64,000 nucleotides of DNA from Symploca sp. SIO3C6 (GCA_010692425.1 JAAHHJ010000015.1:124001-188000), one strand, 5' to 3'. Shown: positions 26,757-36,753, numbered from the stretch's first letter. Notes: generated by a model from the sequence alone, not told the origin. Program-made: numbers and translations.

Positions 26757-28367
26757 ATGCCAGAAAATTTCCAGGAAGGAGGGAATCCTCCAGAAAATTC
26801 CCAGTTGTTGCAGCGCCTTAATCAAAGATTGGTTCGTCTTCCTGGTGTGATTAACAAGCCTCAACTACATACTAATTATCAACAGACTCAAACCACTGTT
26901 GGCAGACTAATTCAAAGGTTAACATTGCCAGAACAGACGAAATCTCGCTATAGTTCTGGTATTTTACAACCGATGGCAATTAGTCAACACTTTAAACGAC
27001 TACGCCTTGAAGTTACACCAGCTTCAAATAAATATCCTTTCCCAAGCTTCTCTGAATCTCCTATTCCTAGTACAACAGTTCAAAAATCAGAATTACCAAA
27101 ATATTATCTTCAGAGTAACTTGAAAGTTTCTTCTCAATCTCAACCACCAACACTGAAGAGTAAGCCTAGTGACTCAAGGACACAACCACCTCAGGCTGCA
27201 CTTAAGGAAGGGGTATTTAAGATTAGTAAACAGGCAACAATAGCAGCAACAAATAATCAGTTGATTGCTAGATCCTCTGCTAAACCCCAATTTTTACAGC
27301 AGAAGTCTGAGTCTAGCTTTGACAAGACTGGTAATTCTTTCCCCTTACCTCAATCAACGGCAGTCCCTGCTCAACTTCCCATCACTCCAGTTAAATCAAA
27401 CCAAGACTCAACCGCAAATCCTATAATCTCTAAGGTTGGGTTGAACTTAACTTCAATTTACCCTCCATTGCGGATTAGTCGACAAGCAAAAATTGCAGCT
27501 GTCAATAGGCAGTTTATTTCTACTAATTCCACTAACTTGATGTCTCCTACAAAAATAATTGAAAAAGGTTTAAATACTGGTTCAAGAAGTAATACTCAAA
27601 TCAATCTTCAGCAGAATAATACTCAAAATTTGCCGTTCGTTGAGCGTTATTACCCAGCATCGACAGAGACAATTAAAACTCAACCAAGAGTACAAACTAA
27701 TTCTCTTCATCCTGTAGTGAGGGTGCAAACTAAGCCTCAAAAATCTCCTGTAACCAAGGCTGTGGTTCAAACTAAAATTGCTGTAGAAAAATCAGAAACC
27801 TTATCTAAACCTGTGGTTAGACTAACGACAACGCCAAAAAGACAATCGAAGCAAAATATTGAGCATTACTTGATGCGAAGAACACTACTACCTCCCGCTA
27901 CGCTATCGCCTTTGTCACTAGACTCTAGCCAATCGCAATTATCCTTCCCTCTCCCCAATCAAAGTGTAATTACTCAACGCTCAGAAAATGCACAGCATCT
28001 TTCAACACAAACCCCAACAATTTCCTCTTCGTCAAACTCAAATATCCTCTGCCGTGAAAGCAGCAATAACTCCTCTATAGAGAAGCAAGTTACAACTAAT
28101 AGTCAATTACCTTTAGCGATCGCCCTTGGCGGGCGCGCTAGTGCTATCGCCAACTTTAATAGTAACAGCACAATAGCCCGTAAAACTGATATTATTGCTG
28201 AGTCAACAGTTGATTCAGGTTTAACAGAAATTCCACCCCCAGCAAGAGCAACATCAGAAACAACAGCAGCTATGGATCTCCAAAAAATTGCTCAGCAGGT
28301 TAGTCGTATTCTAACTCGTCAGCTGGCAGTTGAACGTGAACGCAGGGGGATTAATAAATGGCACTAG
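26757..28367 (+). CDS. Disordered Ser/Thr/Pro/Gln-rich eCIS protein with conserved C-terminal helix
   Basis: 536 residues, mostly low complexity and lacking recognisable folds. An internal motif recurs: QATIAATNNQLIA (~160) and QAKIAAVNRQFIS (~240). Only the last ~40 residues look structured: MDLQKIAQQVSRILTRQLAVERERRG, a charged amphipathic helix that I recognise as common in proteins encoded just before the LysM baseplate gene in eCIS loci. Its 3' end overlaps the LysM gene by 10 bases, so the two are coupled. The long linker could span part of the particle; a tape-measure-like role is conceivable because no canonical tape measure is present, but nothing in the sequence proves it. Confidence 0.6.
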   Translation: MPENFQEGGNPPENSQLLQRLNQRLVRLPGVINKPQLHTNYQQTQTTVGRLIQRLTLPEQTKSRYSSGILQPMAISQHFKRLRLEVTPASNKYPFPSFSESPIPSTTVQKSELPKYYLQSNLKVSSQSQPPTLKSKPSDSRTQPPQAALKEGVFKISKQATIAATNNQLIARSSAKPQFLQQKSESSFDKTGNSFPLPQSTAVPAQLPITPVKSNQDSTANPIISKVGLNLTSIYPPLRISRQAKIAAVNRQFISTNSTNLMSPTKIIEKGLNTGSRSNTQINLQQNNTQNLPFVERYYPASTETIKTQPRVQTNSLHPVVRVQTKPQKSPVTKAVVQTKIAVEKSETLSKPVVRLTTTPKRQSKQNIEHYLMRRTLLPPATLSPLSLDSSQSQLSFPLPNQSVITQRSENAQHLSTQTPTISSSSNSNILCRESSNNSSIEKQVTTNSQLPLAIALGGRASAIANFNSNSTIARKTDIIAESTVDSGLTEIPPPARATSETTAAMDLQKIAQQVSRILTRQLAVERERRGINKWH

Positions 28368-29038
28368 AAAAATTAAGGATTCAACCACTATCGCCTTCAC
28401 AACTGGCAGAAATTACGGTTTTGTTTAATCCCCAATCCTATTCCATCTCCAAATCAGTAACCTGGAGTCCTCCCCAAACATCTAATAGTGAAAGTACTCA
28501 AACGGATCGGAAAGTCAATGCACCAACCTTAACCTTTGGTGGTGGTGGTTCTCGTCAACTTACTCTAGATCTTTTCTTTGATGTTACTGAACCAATTAAT
28601 GGACAAAAAATTGATGATGTGCGTAGGGAAACTGATAAAATTGTTGCTCTAACACGTATTGAAAGGGATTTGCAACGTCCTCCTGCCTGTGAAATTTCTT
28701 GGGGAGATGCCCCCACTACCTCTGATTTTCCCTTTACAGGGGTTATCAGTAGCTTGACGCAAAAGTTCACTCTATTTAAAAGTGACGGTAAACCTATTCG
28801 TGCAAATTTGAGTGTCACCTTTATTGAATTTCTAGATCCTGAACAAGACAAACGTCAAACTGATCCCGAATTCACAAGCCGAATTATTAAACAGGGTGAC
28901 ACCTTAAGTAGTATTGCTGCCGAGGTTTATCACAATCCAAAGTTGTGGCGTATTATTGCCCAAGCTAATCAAATTGATAATCCGCGCCAAGTGGAAACTG
29001 AAATTGGTCTGCGATTAACCATTCCCAAACTAAGTTAA
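28358..29038 (+). CDS. cis7: Baseplate/tube-adaptor protein with LysM domain (Cis7-like)
   Basis: 226 residues. The N-terminal eCIS tube-adaptor domain (residues ~1-165: VLFNPQSYSISKSVTWSPP, LTLDLFFDVTEP, GVISSLTQKFTLFKSDGKP, RANLSVTFIEF) is followed by a C-terminal LysM (IIKQGDTLSSIAAEVYHNP, LWRIIAQANQID). It connects the tube to the spike and baseplate in Afp/PVC-type particles. Overlaps the upstream gene by 10 bases; 12 bases to the gpD gene. Confidence 0.9.
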   Translation: MALEKLRIQPLSPSQLAEITVLFNPQSYSISKSVTWSPPQTSNSESTQTDRKVNAPTLTFGGGGSRQLTLDLFFDVTEPINGQKIDDVRRETDKIVALTRIERDLQRPPACEISWGDAPTTSDFPFTGVISSLTQKFTLFKSDGKPIRANLSVTFIEFLDPEQDKRQTDPEFTSRIIKQGDTLSSIAAEVYHNPKLWRIIAQANQIDNPRQVETEIGLRLTIPKLS

Positions 29039-29050
29039 AGGTAAGGAGCC

Positions 29051-30124
29051 ATGCCAGTTGCTAACCACCAAAATCCTTTGGTTCCAGATTTTAAATTAAT
29101 GATTGATAGTTCTCTTTTACCAATAGAGGCTATGGCTCATGTGATTAGTATTACGGTTGACCACAATACCAATCTACCTAGTATGTTTACCCTGGAGTTG
29201 ACTGGTTCCGATAGTCAAAATCAGGATATTTCCTGGATTGATGATCAAAACCTCTTTGCTATCGGTAAGGTTGTTGAAGTTAAATTGGGCTATGCTGACG
29301 ATTTGGAAACCTTAATTGTTGGTGAAATAACAGGTTTAGAACCAGAGTTTGCTTTTAATCGTTTGCCTAGTTTAATTGTACGAGGTTATGACCGTCGCCA
29401 TCGTTTACAACGAGGAAGAAAAACCCAAACCTTTGTTCAGCAGAAAGACAGTGATATTGCTGCTCAAATTGCCAATGCAGTTGGATTAAAGCCTCAAGTG
29501 GAAGATAGTCAGGTGGTGCATGATTATATCTTGCAAGCGAATCAAACGGATATTGAGTTTTTACAGCAACGGGCGCGTCGGATTCAATATGAGGTGGTAG
29601 TCGAGGACAAAACCTTATTTTTTAAACCGGTGGCGAATACAGAGAGTGAAATTTTAACCCTAAGGATGGGTGAGGATTTGTTGGAATTTTATCCTCGTTT
29701 ATCCTCGATGAGTCAGGTAAGTGAGGTGAGTGTCAGGGGTTGGAATCCGAAGCAGAAACAAGAAATTATTGGACTGGCAAAAATTGGCGATGAAGTGTCA
29801 ACCATGGGGGGAAATAATAGTGGTGCAGCTTTGAGTGAGAAAGCTTTTGGTGGGGCAGTGGAAATTGTCAGTCATCGCCCCCAAGTGACTCAAGCAGAAG
29901 CAGATCAAATGGCTAAAGCTTACTTTAATAATAGGACACTAGCTTTCATAACTGGGGAAGGAGTTTGTTGGGGTCGTACTGATTTACGCGCTGGTAAAGT
30001 TGTGAAAATTGAGGGAGTGGGTAGGGGTTTTAGTGGACAGTATTATCTAACCAGTACCACCCATCGCTATCAAGTTCAGTCCGGTTATCAAACCCATTTT
30101 GCAGTACAAAGGAATGCATCATGA
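29051..30124 (+). CDS. cis8: Spike hub protein, phage gpD / VgrG N-terminal-like (Cis8, part 1)
   Basis: 357 residues. It carries VEVKLGYADDLETLIVGEIT, VRGYDRRHRLQRGRKTQTF, DIAAQIANAVGLKPQVED, HDYILQANQTDIEFLQQRA and, near the end, GKVVKIEGVGRGFSGQYYL, the pattern of phage late control D/gp27-like hubs. It forms the central baseplate hub. It ends in an ATGA overlap with the gpV-like gene, so together they make the equivalent of one VgrG, split into two polypeptides. Confidence 0.92.
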   Translation: MPVANHQNPLVPDFKLMIDSSLLPIEAMAHVISITVDHNTNLPSMFTLELTGSDSQNQDISWIDDQNLFAIGKVVEVKLGYADDLETLIVGEITGLEPEFAFNRLPSLIVRGYDRRHRLQRGRKTQTFVQQKDSDIAAQIANAVGLKPQVEDSQVVHDYILQANQTDIEFLQQRARRIQYEVVVEDKTLFFKPVANTESEILTLRMGEDLLEFYPRLSSMSQVSEVSVRGWNPKQKQEIIGLAKIGDEVSTMGGNNSGAALSEKAFGGAVEIVSHRPQVTQAEADQMAKAYFNNRTLAFITGEGVCWGRTDLRAGKVVKIEGVGRGFSGQYYLTSTTHRYQVQSGYQTHFAVQRNAS

Positions 30125-30768
30125 ATTTATTTGAAATCTTACTTGAGGGGCAAGAACAGCAAACGATCGCTAGTCCTATTTATGGTGTAGTGATAGGAGT
30201 AGTTACTAATAATGAAGACCCAGAAAATCTCGGACGAGTTAAGATTAAATTTCCCTGGTTGAGCGAAGCTGATGAAAGCGATTGGGCAAGAATAGCAACA
30301 CCAATGGCTGGAAAGGAACGGGGTATTTATTTTCTCCCAGAGGTTAATGATGAAGTCTTGGTTGCTTTTGTCCATGGTGATATAAGATTTCCCTATGTTT
30401 TAGGAATGCTGTGGAATGGTCAAGATCAACCTCCTGCCAATAATGAAGATGGCAAGAATAATATCCGCCTCATTCAATCCCGAAGTGGGCATATTGTTCG
30501 TTTGAATGATCAAGAAGGTAAAGAAACAATAGAAATTATTGACAAAAGTGGTAAAAATAGCCTTATTTTTGATACAGCTAAGAATGCGATCGCCATTACT
30601 GCTAACCAAGATATTACTCTTTCTGCCACTCAGGGCACCATTAAATTAGAAGCAAGAAGCATCGAAATTAAATCAACTGCCGATAGCAAAATTGAAGCAG
30701 GTGGAGGTATGAATATAGAAGCTAAAGCCACGGCGAATCTTAAAGGTGCGACAATTAACCTCAATTAA
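30121..30768 (+). CDS. Spike protein, phage baseplate protein V / VgrG C-terminal-like (Cis8, part 2)
   Basis: 215 residues. An OB-fold (IYGVVIGVVTNNEDPENLG, RVKIKFPWLSEADESDWAR, FLPEVNDEVLVAFVHGD, FPYVLGMLWNGQDQPP) is followed by a triple-stranded beta-helix-like repeat region (ITANQDITLSATQGTIKLE, ARSIEIKS, AKATANLKGATINLN). It forms the trimeric spike that sits under the PAAR tip. Translationally coupled to the gpD-like gene (4-base overlap). Confidence 0.93.
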   Translation: MNLFEILLEGQEQQTIASPIYGVVIGVVTNNEDPENLGRVKIKFPWLSEADESDWARIATPMAGKERGIYFLPEVNDEVLVAFVHGDIRFPYVLGMLWNGQDQPPANNEDGKNNIRLIQSRSGHIVRLNDQEGKETIEIIDKSGKNSLIFDTAKNAIAITANQDITLSATQGTIKLEARSIEIKSTADSKIEAGGGMNIEAKATANLKGATINLN

Positions 30769-30802
30769 TTTTCAAACTAAAAACTAAAATCTAAAAAGTA
30801 CT

Positions 30803-31198
30803 ATGGGACAACCTGCAGCCAAACAAGGTGATCAAATTATTGCCGTCGATACGCATATAGTGATGGTGCCTGGAACACCTCCAGTACCCACTCCTCTACC
30901 TCATCCCTTCAGTGGCATTATTAACAATAATCTCAGCAGTAATGTCAAGATTATGGGAATGCCAGCAGCAACCGTTGATAGCACGGCTGATAATAACCCT
31001 CCTCACATTCCCACACCTCCTGGCACAGCATTTCAACAGCCACCTGCCAATAAAGCCACAATTAAAATTGGCAGTCCCACTGTAAAAATTAACGGCAAAA
31101 TGGCAGCAAGAAATGGGGATGTTGCCCAGACGTGTAATGACCCTGTTGACTTGCCAATAGGAAAAATTATAGCAGTGGGAACGGTATTTATTGGATAG
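30803..31198 (+). CDS. cis10: PAAR-like spike tip protein (Cis10-like)
   Basis: 131 residues: MGQPAAKQGDQIIAVDTHIV, PTPLPHPFSGIINNNLSS, VKIMGMPAATVDSTADNNP, IKIGSPTVKINGKMAARNGD. The PAAR-type repeated beta-hairpins and the position next to the spike gene identify it as the sharp tip, usually stabilised by a metal ion. No C-terminal toxin extension is present. Confidence 0.9.
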   Translation: MGQPAAKQGDQIIAVDTHIVMVPGTPPVPTPLPHPFSGIINNNLSSNVKIMGMPAATVDSTADNNPPHIPTPPGTAFQQPPANKATIKIGSPTVKINGKMAARNGDVAQTCNDPVDLPIGKIIAVGTVFIG

Positions 31199-31212
31199 GT
31201 AAGGAGGGCATA

Positions 31213-31614
31213 ATGCCGAAAGCTTTCTTAGGAGTTGGTGTTGGATTTCCCCTGCAATTGGATCAGGAAGGAAACTTGCAAACGGCTGAGTATGAAGAGA
31301 GTGTTCGCCAGTCAATCTTAATTATTCTCGGCACCGCTAAAGGTGAGCGGGTAATGCGCCCAGATTTTGGCTGTGGAATTTACGATTTAGTGTTTGAGTC
31401 AAATACAGCCTCGACAGCAGGCAAGGTTTCCCAGGCAGTGCAAGATTCACTGCTACGGTTTGAGCCACGTATTGATGTTTTAGATATACGAATCCAAGCT
31501 CAATCAAATGAGGAAGGGGAATGTTTGTTAGTTAATATTGACTATCAAATACGAGCTACAAATAACGTTTTTAATCTAGTTTATCCATTTTATCTGGAAG
31601 GGAGTGCCGGCTAA
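31213..31614 (+). CDS. cis9: Baseplate wedge protein gp25-like (Cis9-like)
   Basis: 133 residues of the GPW/gp25 family: VRQSILIILGTAKGERVMRP, FGCGIYDLVFESNTAS, LLRFEPRIDVLDIRI. Strong Shine-Dalgarno AAGGAGG. It forms the sheath-initiating part of the baseplate. Its last base overlaps the start of the large baseplate J gene (TAATG). Confidence 0.93.
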   Translation: MPKAFLGVGVGFPLQLDQEGNLQTAEYEESVRQSILIILGTAKGERVMRPDFGCGIYDLVFESNTASTAGKVSQAVQDSLLRFEPRIDVLDIRIQAQSNEEGECLLVNIDYQIRATNNVFNLVYPFYLEGSAG

Positions 31615-34600
31615 TGATTAAAAAAACTCCCAAAATTGATCAGCGCTCGGCAAAAGATATTGCTGAGCAAGTACAGTTTCTTTTGGCGGAATATTCGGAG
31701 GAATTTCGAGGCAAGGAGCTAAAGGGTGTCAGCGCTGCATTGGTTAATATTTTTGCCCGTTTTGCTGAGATTATTATCCAAAGACTAAACCAAGTACCTG
31801 ATAAAAACTTTCTGGCGTTTTTGGATTTATTGGGAGCCTCTCGTTTACCGCCACAACCTGCGCGAGTACCGCTTAGATTCTCATTAGTTGCTGGTAGCAT
31901 TATTGATGCTGTCGTGCCAGCCGGCACCCAAGTTGCTGCACCACCAGCAGAAGGAGAAAAAGAGCCAGTAATTTTTGAAACTGAACGGGAGTTAGTGGTA
32001 ACGGCAGCTAATTTGGAATCAGTTTTTGTGCGCGATCCCCAACAGGATATGTACGGAGATTACAGCTCAATTATCACGGCTACAACATCATTTAGTATTC
32101 CAGTTTTTCGAGGTAATAAATCTATTGAACATATTCTCTACATCGGACATTCAGAACTTTTAGGTTTTCCAGATATCGATAATTTGAAATTAAAAATAAA
32201 TCTAGTTAAAGCCTTAGGTGATCAAGCAGAGATAAAATGGCAAATTTGGCAGGAAAATGAAAAGGTCTCTCAATGGAAAGATATTGTACCGACTAGTGAT
32301 GTAACGGAAGGTTTCACTAAAGCAAATTCAACCAATGCTCAAGACATTAATTTTAGTGATATTCAATCGGTTCCTCTCAAAGCAGTTAATTCTTTAACTA
32401 ATCGTTGGTTACGCTGCTGCCTACTCACTCCCATCACTCTTGCTGATGAACCAAAAACTGGCATGGTGAGAGCTAGTCAATTGCCAGAAATTAATCAAAT
32501 TGAACTTGAGGTTACTTTAAATAAAACTAACTTAGAAATTGAAGCAGCGTTTACTAACCAATTGTCAATAGATTTGAGTAAAGACTTCTTTCCCTTTGGA
32601 GAAAAGCCTAAATTTGGCGATACCCTGTATTTAGCTAATCGTGAAGCGTTTTCTCAGAAAGATACATATATAACTCTAAATATAGTTCTAACTAATCCAG
32701 CTACTGGTGGAGAAGAACCACCGATACCACGAACGAAAACTGATGGCAATCCCCAGTTAAAATGGGAATTCTGGGATGGTCGAAACTGGCGAGAAGTAAT
32801 TGCTTTACCACAGGAAGAAGAAGCAGAGCAAGCTTTTGTGGATACAACGGTAGCTTTGACAATCTCCAATACAGTTAGTTTTACTTTCTCTCATCAACCA
32901 GCAAAGACAAATATTAATGGAGTAGAGAATTATTGGATTAGAGTCAGGATAGTTGCTGGAAATTATGGAGTAGAAGCCTACTACCAAGAAATTACCAGAA
33001 CAGTTAATATTGATAATGAAACTAGGCAAGCAAAAGACTATGTTTTCACTCCTGCAACTTTCCAGCCGCCATCCATCCAATTAATTGCTGCTAATTACAG
33101 TTTAACTAAATCAAAAGCACCAGAAGTAGTTTTTGCCTTTAATGATGCTGTCTTTTCTAAGAATCTGATCACGACACCAAGGGAAAGTAGTGAAATAGCT
33201 CAAACTAATTTTGCTCCATTTAATCAAACCATAACTAATCAACCAACACTCTATTTAGGTTTTAATTTACCCTCTGGCAGAACTGAATTTCCCAATCGCA
33301 CTATTAGTCTTTTTAATCGCATTGCTGATGTCAAATATGGTGAAAAGTTAGTGCCGATTTCACCAACTCAAAGTCAAAAAATAGGTGACGATGGAGCAAC
33401 TGTTAGCCACCACTTTTGGCTGACTAATGACACATCCAAGTCAGTCCGCTTTAAACTAATGTCCTTGGGAACAACTTGGTCTACGAAAGTGCCTGATTCT
33501 TTAGAGGTAGAAGCTGGTACAAGCCAACAGGTGGAAGTGCAGGTAACTATTCCTCTTGGTGCAGATTTAGAAAGTAGCGATCGCGGTTTACTTAGACTCA
33601 CGACAACAGATAATCTTACACTTATCTACAGTGCCAGTTTTGAAACATTTGTGGGTAAAAAACTCTCCCAATCTCAGCAACTTCAACTTGCTTGGCAATA
33701 CTGGAATGGAACTCAATGGGCAAAATTAAAGATTAGAGACGACTCAGAAAATTTTACCCGTTCAGGATTAATAGAATTTCTGCCACCAGCAGATTTTTCA
33801 CCAAAGGAAGACTTTAACTTACCGCCGCTTTACTGGTTACGAATACAGTGGAAAGAGGGTGATTATCAACTTGAACCCAGACTAGAACGAGTGTTGTTTA
33901 ATACAATAATGGCAGCACAGACAGTGACTATCCGCAACGAGATTATTGGTTCTAGTGATGGGATTGAAAATCAAACTTTTCGCACAACTAAAACCCCTGT
34001 TTTAATTGGTCAACAATTAGAAGTAAGAGAACTTGAATTGCCTTCAGTCCAAGAGCAGGAAAAGCTAGAACAAGAAGAAGGTAAAGATGCTATCCCCCCG
34101 ATTCTCGATAGCACAGAAAGACCTAAAGAAATTTGGATACGCTGGCATGAAGTAACGGATTTTTATAGTTCTGGGCCGCGCGATCGCCATTACCTTCTCA
34201 ATCATCTTAGCGGAGAAATTCGCTTTGGCGATGGCTTAAATGGTTTGATTCCCCCAGTTGGTAGTGGTAATTTGCGGATGAGTTGTTATCAAACCGGTGG
34301 CGGCAAGGGGGGCAATAAACCTGCAGGGACTATTGTACAACTGAAAACGACTGTTCCCTATGTAGACAAAGTAACGAACGATGAAGCAGCTAGAGGCGGT
34401 GCAGAAGCAGAAACCCTAGACTCACTGATTGAGCGTGTACCCCGCCAGATTCGTCACCGCAACCGCGCTGTGACGGTAGAAGATTATGAGGATTTAGCGA
34501 AACTGGCTTCAACAGAAGTTGCCAGAGCCAAGTGCATTCCTTTAAGGAATTTAGCAGCCAATTCTCTAACCCAAGAGCCAACATTGGGAGAGGTTAGCGT

Positions 34601-35042
34601 GATTATTGTACCCCACACCACTGATGCTCAACCTTTACCTAGTTTGGAGCTAATTCGCTGTGTGCAGGATTTCCTAAAAATTAGAGCCCTGCCCACAGTT
34701 AATATTTCCGTGATAGGCCCGTTGTATGTGGGAGTGCAGATTAAAGCGCAAATTGCTGTAACTTCCCTAGAAGGCGCTAGTGAAGTTGTGGGCAATGTTG
34801 AGTCACAATTAGCTAGTTTTTTACATCCTCTCTCTGGCGGTTTTGAGGGCAGAGGTTGGGATTTTGGCAGGGAACCTTACAAATCTGATCTCTACCGACT
34901 GCTGGAGGGAATATCAGGAGTTGACCATGTCCGCAGCCTGCAAGTAAAGGAAGTTGAAGAGCTAAAGGGAGCAAAACAGACGGGTCGTTTTCTAGTTTAT
35001 TCCCAAAACCATGAGATTAACGTAATTTTTCCACAATTGTAA
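31614..35042 (+). CDS. cis11: Large baseplate protein, gp6/J-like (Cis11-like)
   Basis: 1142 residues. The N-terminus (SAKDIAEQVQFLLAEYSEEF, FARFAEIIIQRLNQVPDKN, FLDLLGASRLPPQPA) and the C-terminal baseplate J core (YLLNHLSGEIRFGDGLNGLI, CYQTGGGKGGNKPAGTI, RNRAVTVEDYEDLAKLAS, VARAKCIP, FGREPYKSDLYRLLEGISGV) are typical of large eCIS gp6-like proteins; about 600 residues of variable beta-rich sequence lie between. Part of the hexameric baseplate wedge that triggers contraction. Confidence 0.92.
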   Translation: MIKKTPKIDQRSAKDIAEQVQFLLAEYSEEFRGKELKGVSAALVNIFARFAEIIIQRLNQVPDKNFLAFLDLLGASRLPPQPARVPLRFSLVAGSIIDAVVPAGTQVAAPPAEGEKEPVIFETERELVVTAANLESVFVRDPQQDMYGDYSSIITATTSFSIPVFRGNKSIEHILYIGHSELLGFPDIDNLKLKINLVKALGDQAEIKWQIWQENEKVSQWKDIVPTSDVTEGFTKANSTNAQDINFSDIQSVPLKAVNSLTNRWLRCCLLTPITLADEPKTGMVRASQLPEINQIELEVTLNKTNLEIEAAFTNQLSIDLSKDFFPFGEKPKFGDTLYLANREAFSQKDTYITLNIVLTNPATGGEEPPIPRTKTDGNPQLKWEFWDGRNWREVIALPQEEEAEQAFVDTTVALTISNTVSFTFSHQPAKTNINGVENYWIRVRIVAGNYGVEAYYQEITRTVNIDNETRQAKDYVFTPATFQPPSIQLIAANYSLTKSKAPEVVFAFNDAVFSKNLITTPRESSEIAQTNFAPFNQTITNQPTLYLGFNLPSGRTEFPNRTISLFNRIADVKYGEKLVPISPTQSQKIGDDGATVSHHFWLTNDTSKSVRFKLMSLGTTWSTKVPDSLEVEAGTSQQVEVQVTIPLGADLESSDRGLLRLTTTDNLTLIYSASFETFVGKKLSQSQQLQLAWQYWNGTQWAKLKIRDDSENFTRSGLIEFLPPADFSPKEDFNLPPLYWLRIQWKEGDYQLEPRLERVLFNTIMAAQTVTIRNEIIGSSDGIENQTFRTTKTPVLIGQQLEVRELELPSVQEQEKLEQEEGKDAIPPILDSTERPKEIWIRWHEVTDFYSSGPRDRHYLLNHLSGEIRFGDGLNGLIPPVGSGNLRMSCYQTGGGKGGNKPAGTIVQLKTTVPYVDKVTNDEAARGGAEAETLDSLIERVPRQIRHRNRAVTVEDYEDLAKLASTEVARAKCIPLRNLAANSLTQEPTLGEVSVIIVPHTTDAQPLPSLELIRCVQDFLKIRALPTVNISVIGPLYVGVQIKAQIAVTSLEGASEVVGNVESQLASFLHPLSGGFEGRGWDFGREPYKSDLYRLLEGISGVDHVRSLQVKEVEELKGAKQTGRFLVYSQNHEINVIFPQL

Positions 35043-35058
35043 GGAGTAGTGAATTGTT

Positions 35059-35982
35059 ATGCCTTTGGAATTACCCAATCTTGATGACCGCACCTATGAT
35101 GATTTAGTCGCTGAAGCCTTAAGCTTGATTCCGACTGAGGCACCGGAATGGACAAATCATAATCCTTCCGATCCTGGGATTACGCTAATTGAGCTGTTTG
35201 CTTATCTTACAGAAATGCTGCTCTATCGACAAAATCGGGTAACAACTAAAAACATTCATTCTTTTCTAAAGTTATTGAATGTTCCTCAATGGCAACCTTC
35301 TGGCACAAAAGTCGAGGCACTCAATCAAGATATAGGAAATACTATTCGTCAGTTACGTCAGCAGGAACGAGCAATTTCTTGCCAAGATTTTGAGGAGTTA
35401 GCGAAAAAAGCTGATTCTCGTGTTGCACGAGTACACTGTATTTCTAGGCGCGATTTACGTCGTAGTTTTGACATAGAGAAGCCAGGACATATTGGTTTAA
35501 TTCTTGTTCCTCAAGCAGGGGAAGAAGCAAACCTGTCTGAGATTATTTCTAAAGTTCAGGAATACTTAGAATCGCGCCTACTGCTAACCACACGCCTACA
35601 GGTTGTCGAACCACAATATCTCAACCTTAAGCTTGAAGTTACAGTTGTATCTCTACCTGACATTAAGGAACAGGAAATTCAAGCCAAAGCTAAAGATAAT
35701 ATCGCTAATTTTCTCGCTCCTTTAGTCGGTGGAAAAGAGGCAAGTGGTTGGCCTTTCGGTCGGAATTTGTTTGTCTCAGAAATCTATCAATTACTTGACC
35801 AACTGCCTGGTATTGATTACGTGACTTCAGTAAAGATGAAAAGAACTCAAGAAAACCTTCCTGATCGCAGAATAGAAACTAAAGAGAGCAAGCAATTAGT
35901 CGGATTAGAGGTTAAATCCCATGAATTGCTCAAGGCTGAGATTGAAGTGGAAGTGGCTTCCTCTAGTATCAAGAAAATTTAA
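35059..35982 (+). CDS. cis12: Second baseplate J-like protein (Cis12-like)
   Basis: 307 residues. N-terminal LVAEALSLIPTEAPEWTNHN, SDPGITLIELFAYLTEMLL, YRQNRVTTKNIHSFLKLL; C-terminal half homologous to the J core of the gene upstream (RAISCQDFEELAKKADSRVA, RVHCISRRDL, GGKEASGWPFGRNLFVSEIY, LLDQLPGIDYVTSV). So it is a short paralogue of the preceding protein and probably pairs with it in the wedge, as Cis11 and Cis12 do. Shine-Dalgarno AAGGAG. Confidence 0.85.
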   Translation: MPLELPNLDDRTYDDLVAEALSLIPTEAPEWTNHNPSDPGITLIELFAYLTEMLLYRQNRVTTKNIHSFLKLLNVPQWQPSGTKVEALNQDIGNTIRQLRQQERAISCQDFEELAKKADSRVARVHCISRRDLRRSFDIEKPGHIGLILVPQAGEEANLSEIISKVQEYLESRLLLTTRLQVVEPQYLNLKLEVTVVSLPDIKEQEIQAKAKDNIANFLAPLVGGKEASGWPFGRNLFVSEIYQLLDQLPGIDYVTSVKMKRTQENLPDRRIETKESKQLVGLEVKSHELLKAEIEVEVASSSIKKI

Positions 35983-36006
35983 AAAAACGGTAATTTACTT
36001 TAAGTT

Positions 36007-36753
36007 GTGAGTATCATGTCAGTAAGTTCAGATCAAACCAGTACCTATCTTCAGTATCTACCAGACCTATTTAGTCAACAGCAGTTTTTGGGTCGGATTT
36101 TACTAGCATTTGAACAGGTCTTAACTGGGATAGAGGGTGCAGACTCTGAGCCTAAAACTGGATTAGAACAAAAAATAGCCCAGATTTACCAACTTTTCGA
36201 TCCCAGTGAAATTGACCAATTTTTCGATCTCAATAATAAACAACAGCAGGAACAACTTAAAGATTTTCTTGAGTGGTTAGCAAGTTGGGTTGCTCTGAGT
36301 CTAAGAGCTGACTGGACAAGGGAGCAACAACAAGCGTTTCTAGCCAACATTGTTTACCTCTATCGTTTTCGGGGAACCAAAAACAACCTAATGGAGTTGC
36401 TGCAAATCTACACTGGTAAGGAGTTTGAACCCGAAATTATCGAACTCGAAGATACACCTTTCCAAATTGGTGTCAATTCAACCCTTGGTGATAATACTCA
36501 GATTGGAGGTAGCCATCCTTATTTATTCAAAGTCAAGGTTAAACTCCCTAAACCAGATCGAGAGTTACTCAAGCGACAAGCAGAAATTGTTTTATCCTTA
36601 GTTAACTTACAAAAACCAGCACACACAGATTACGACCTAACTGTTTTATATGAAACCATTCAAATTGGCAATCGCCAACGCTCTACCCTTGGTGACAATA
36701 TGCTGATTGGTAATTTGAATACATTTACAAATTTGGAGGGAAACAATGCTTGA
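36007..36753 (+). CDS. Tail protein I-like baseplate component
   Basis: 248 residues from GTG 36007 or 245 from ATG 36016; the second is a reasonable start (MSVSSDQTSTYLQYLP). Conserved: YLPDLFSQQQFLGRILLAFE, LEWLASWVALSLRADWTREQ, VYLYRFRGTKNNLMELLQIY, TGKEFEPEIIEL. This is the phage tail protein I / TIGR02242-like family found in eCIS loci. The segment LGDNTQIGG / LGDNMLIGN occurs twice near the C-terminus. Overlaps the next gene by 8 bases. Confidence 0.8.
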   Translation: MSIMSVSSDQTSTYLQYLPDLFSQQQFLGRILLAFEQVLTGIEGADSEPKTGLEQKIAQIYQLFDPSEIDQFFDLNNKQQQEQLKDFLEWLASWVALSLRADWTREQQQAFLANIVYLYRFRGTKNNLMELLQIYTGKEFEPEIIELEDTPFQIGVNSTLGDNTQIGGSHPYLFKVKVKLPKPDRELLKRQAEIVLSLVNLQKPAHTDYDLTVLYETIQIGNRQRSTLGDNMLIGNLNTFTNLEGNNA

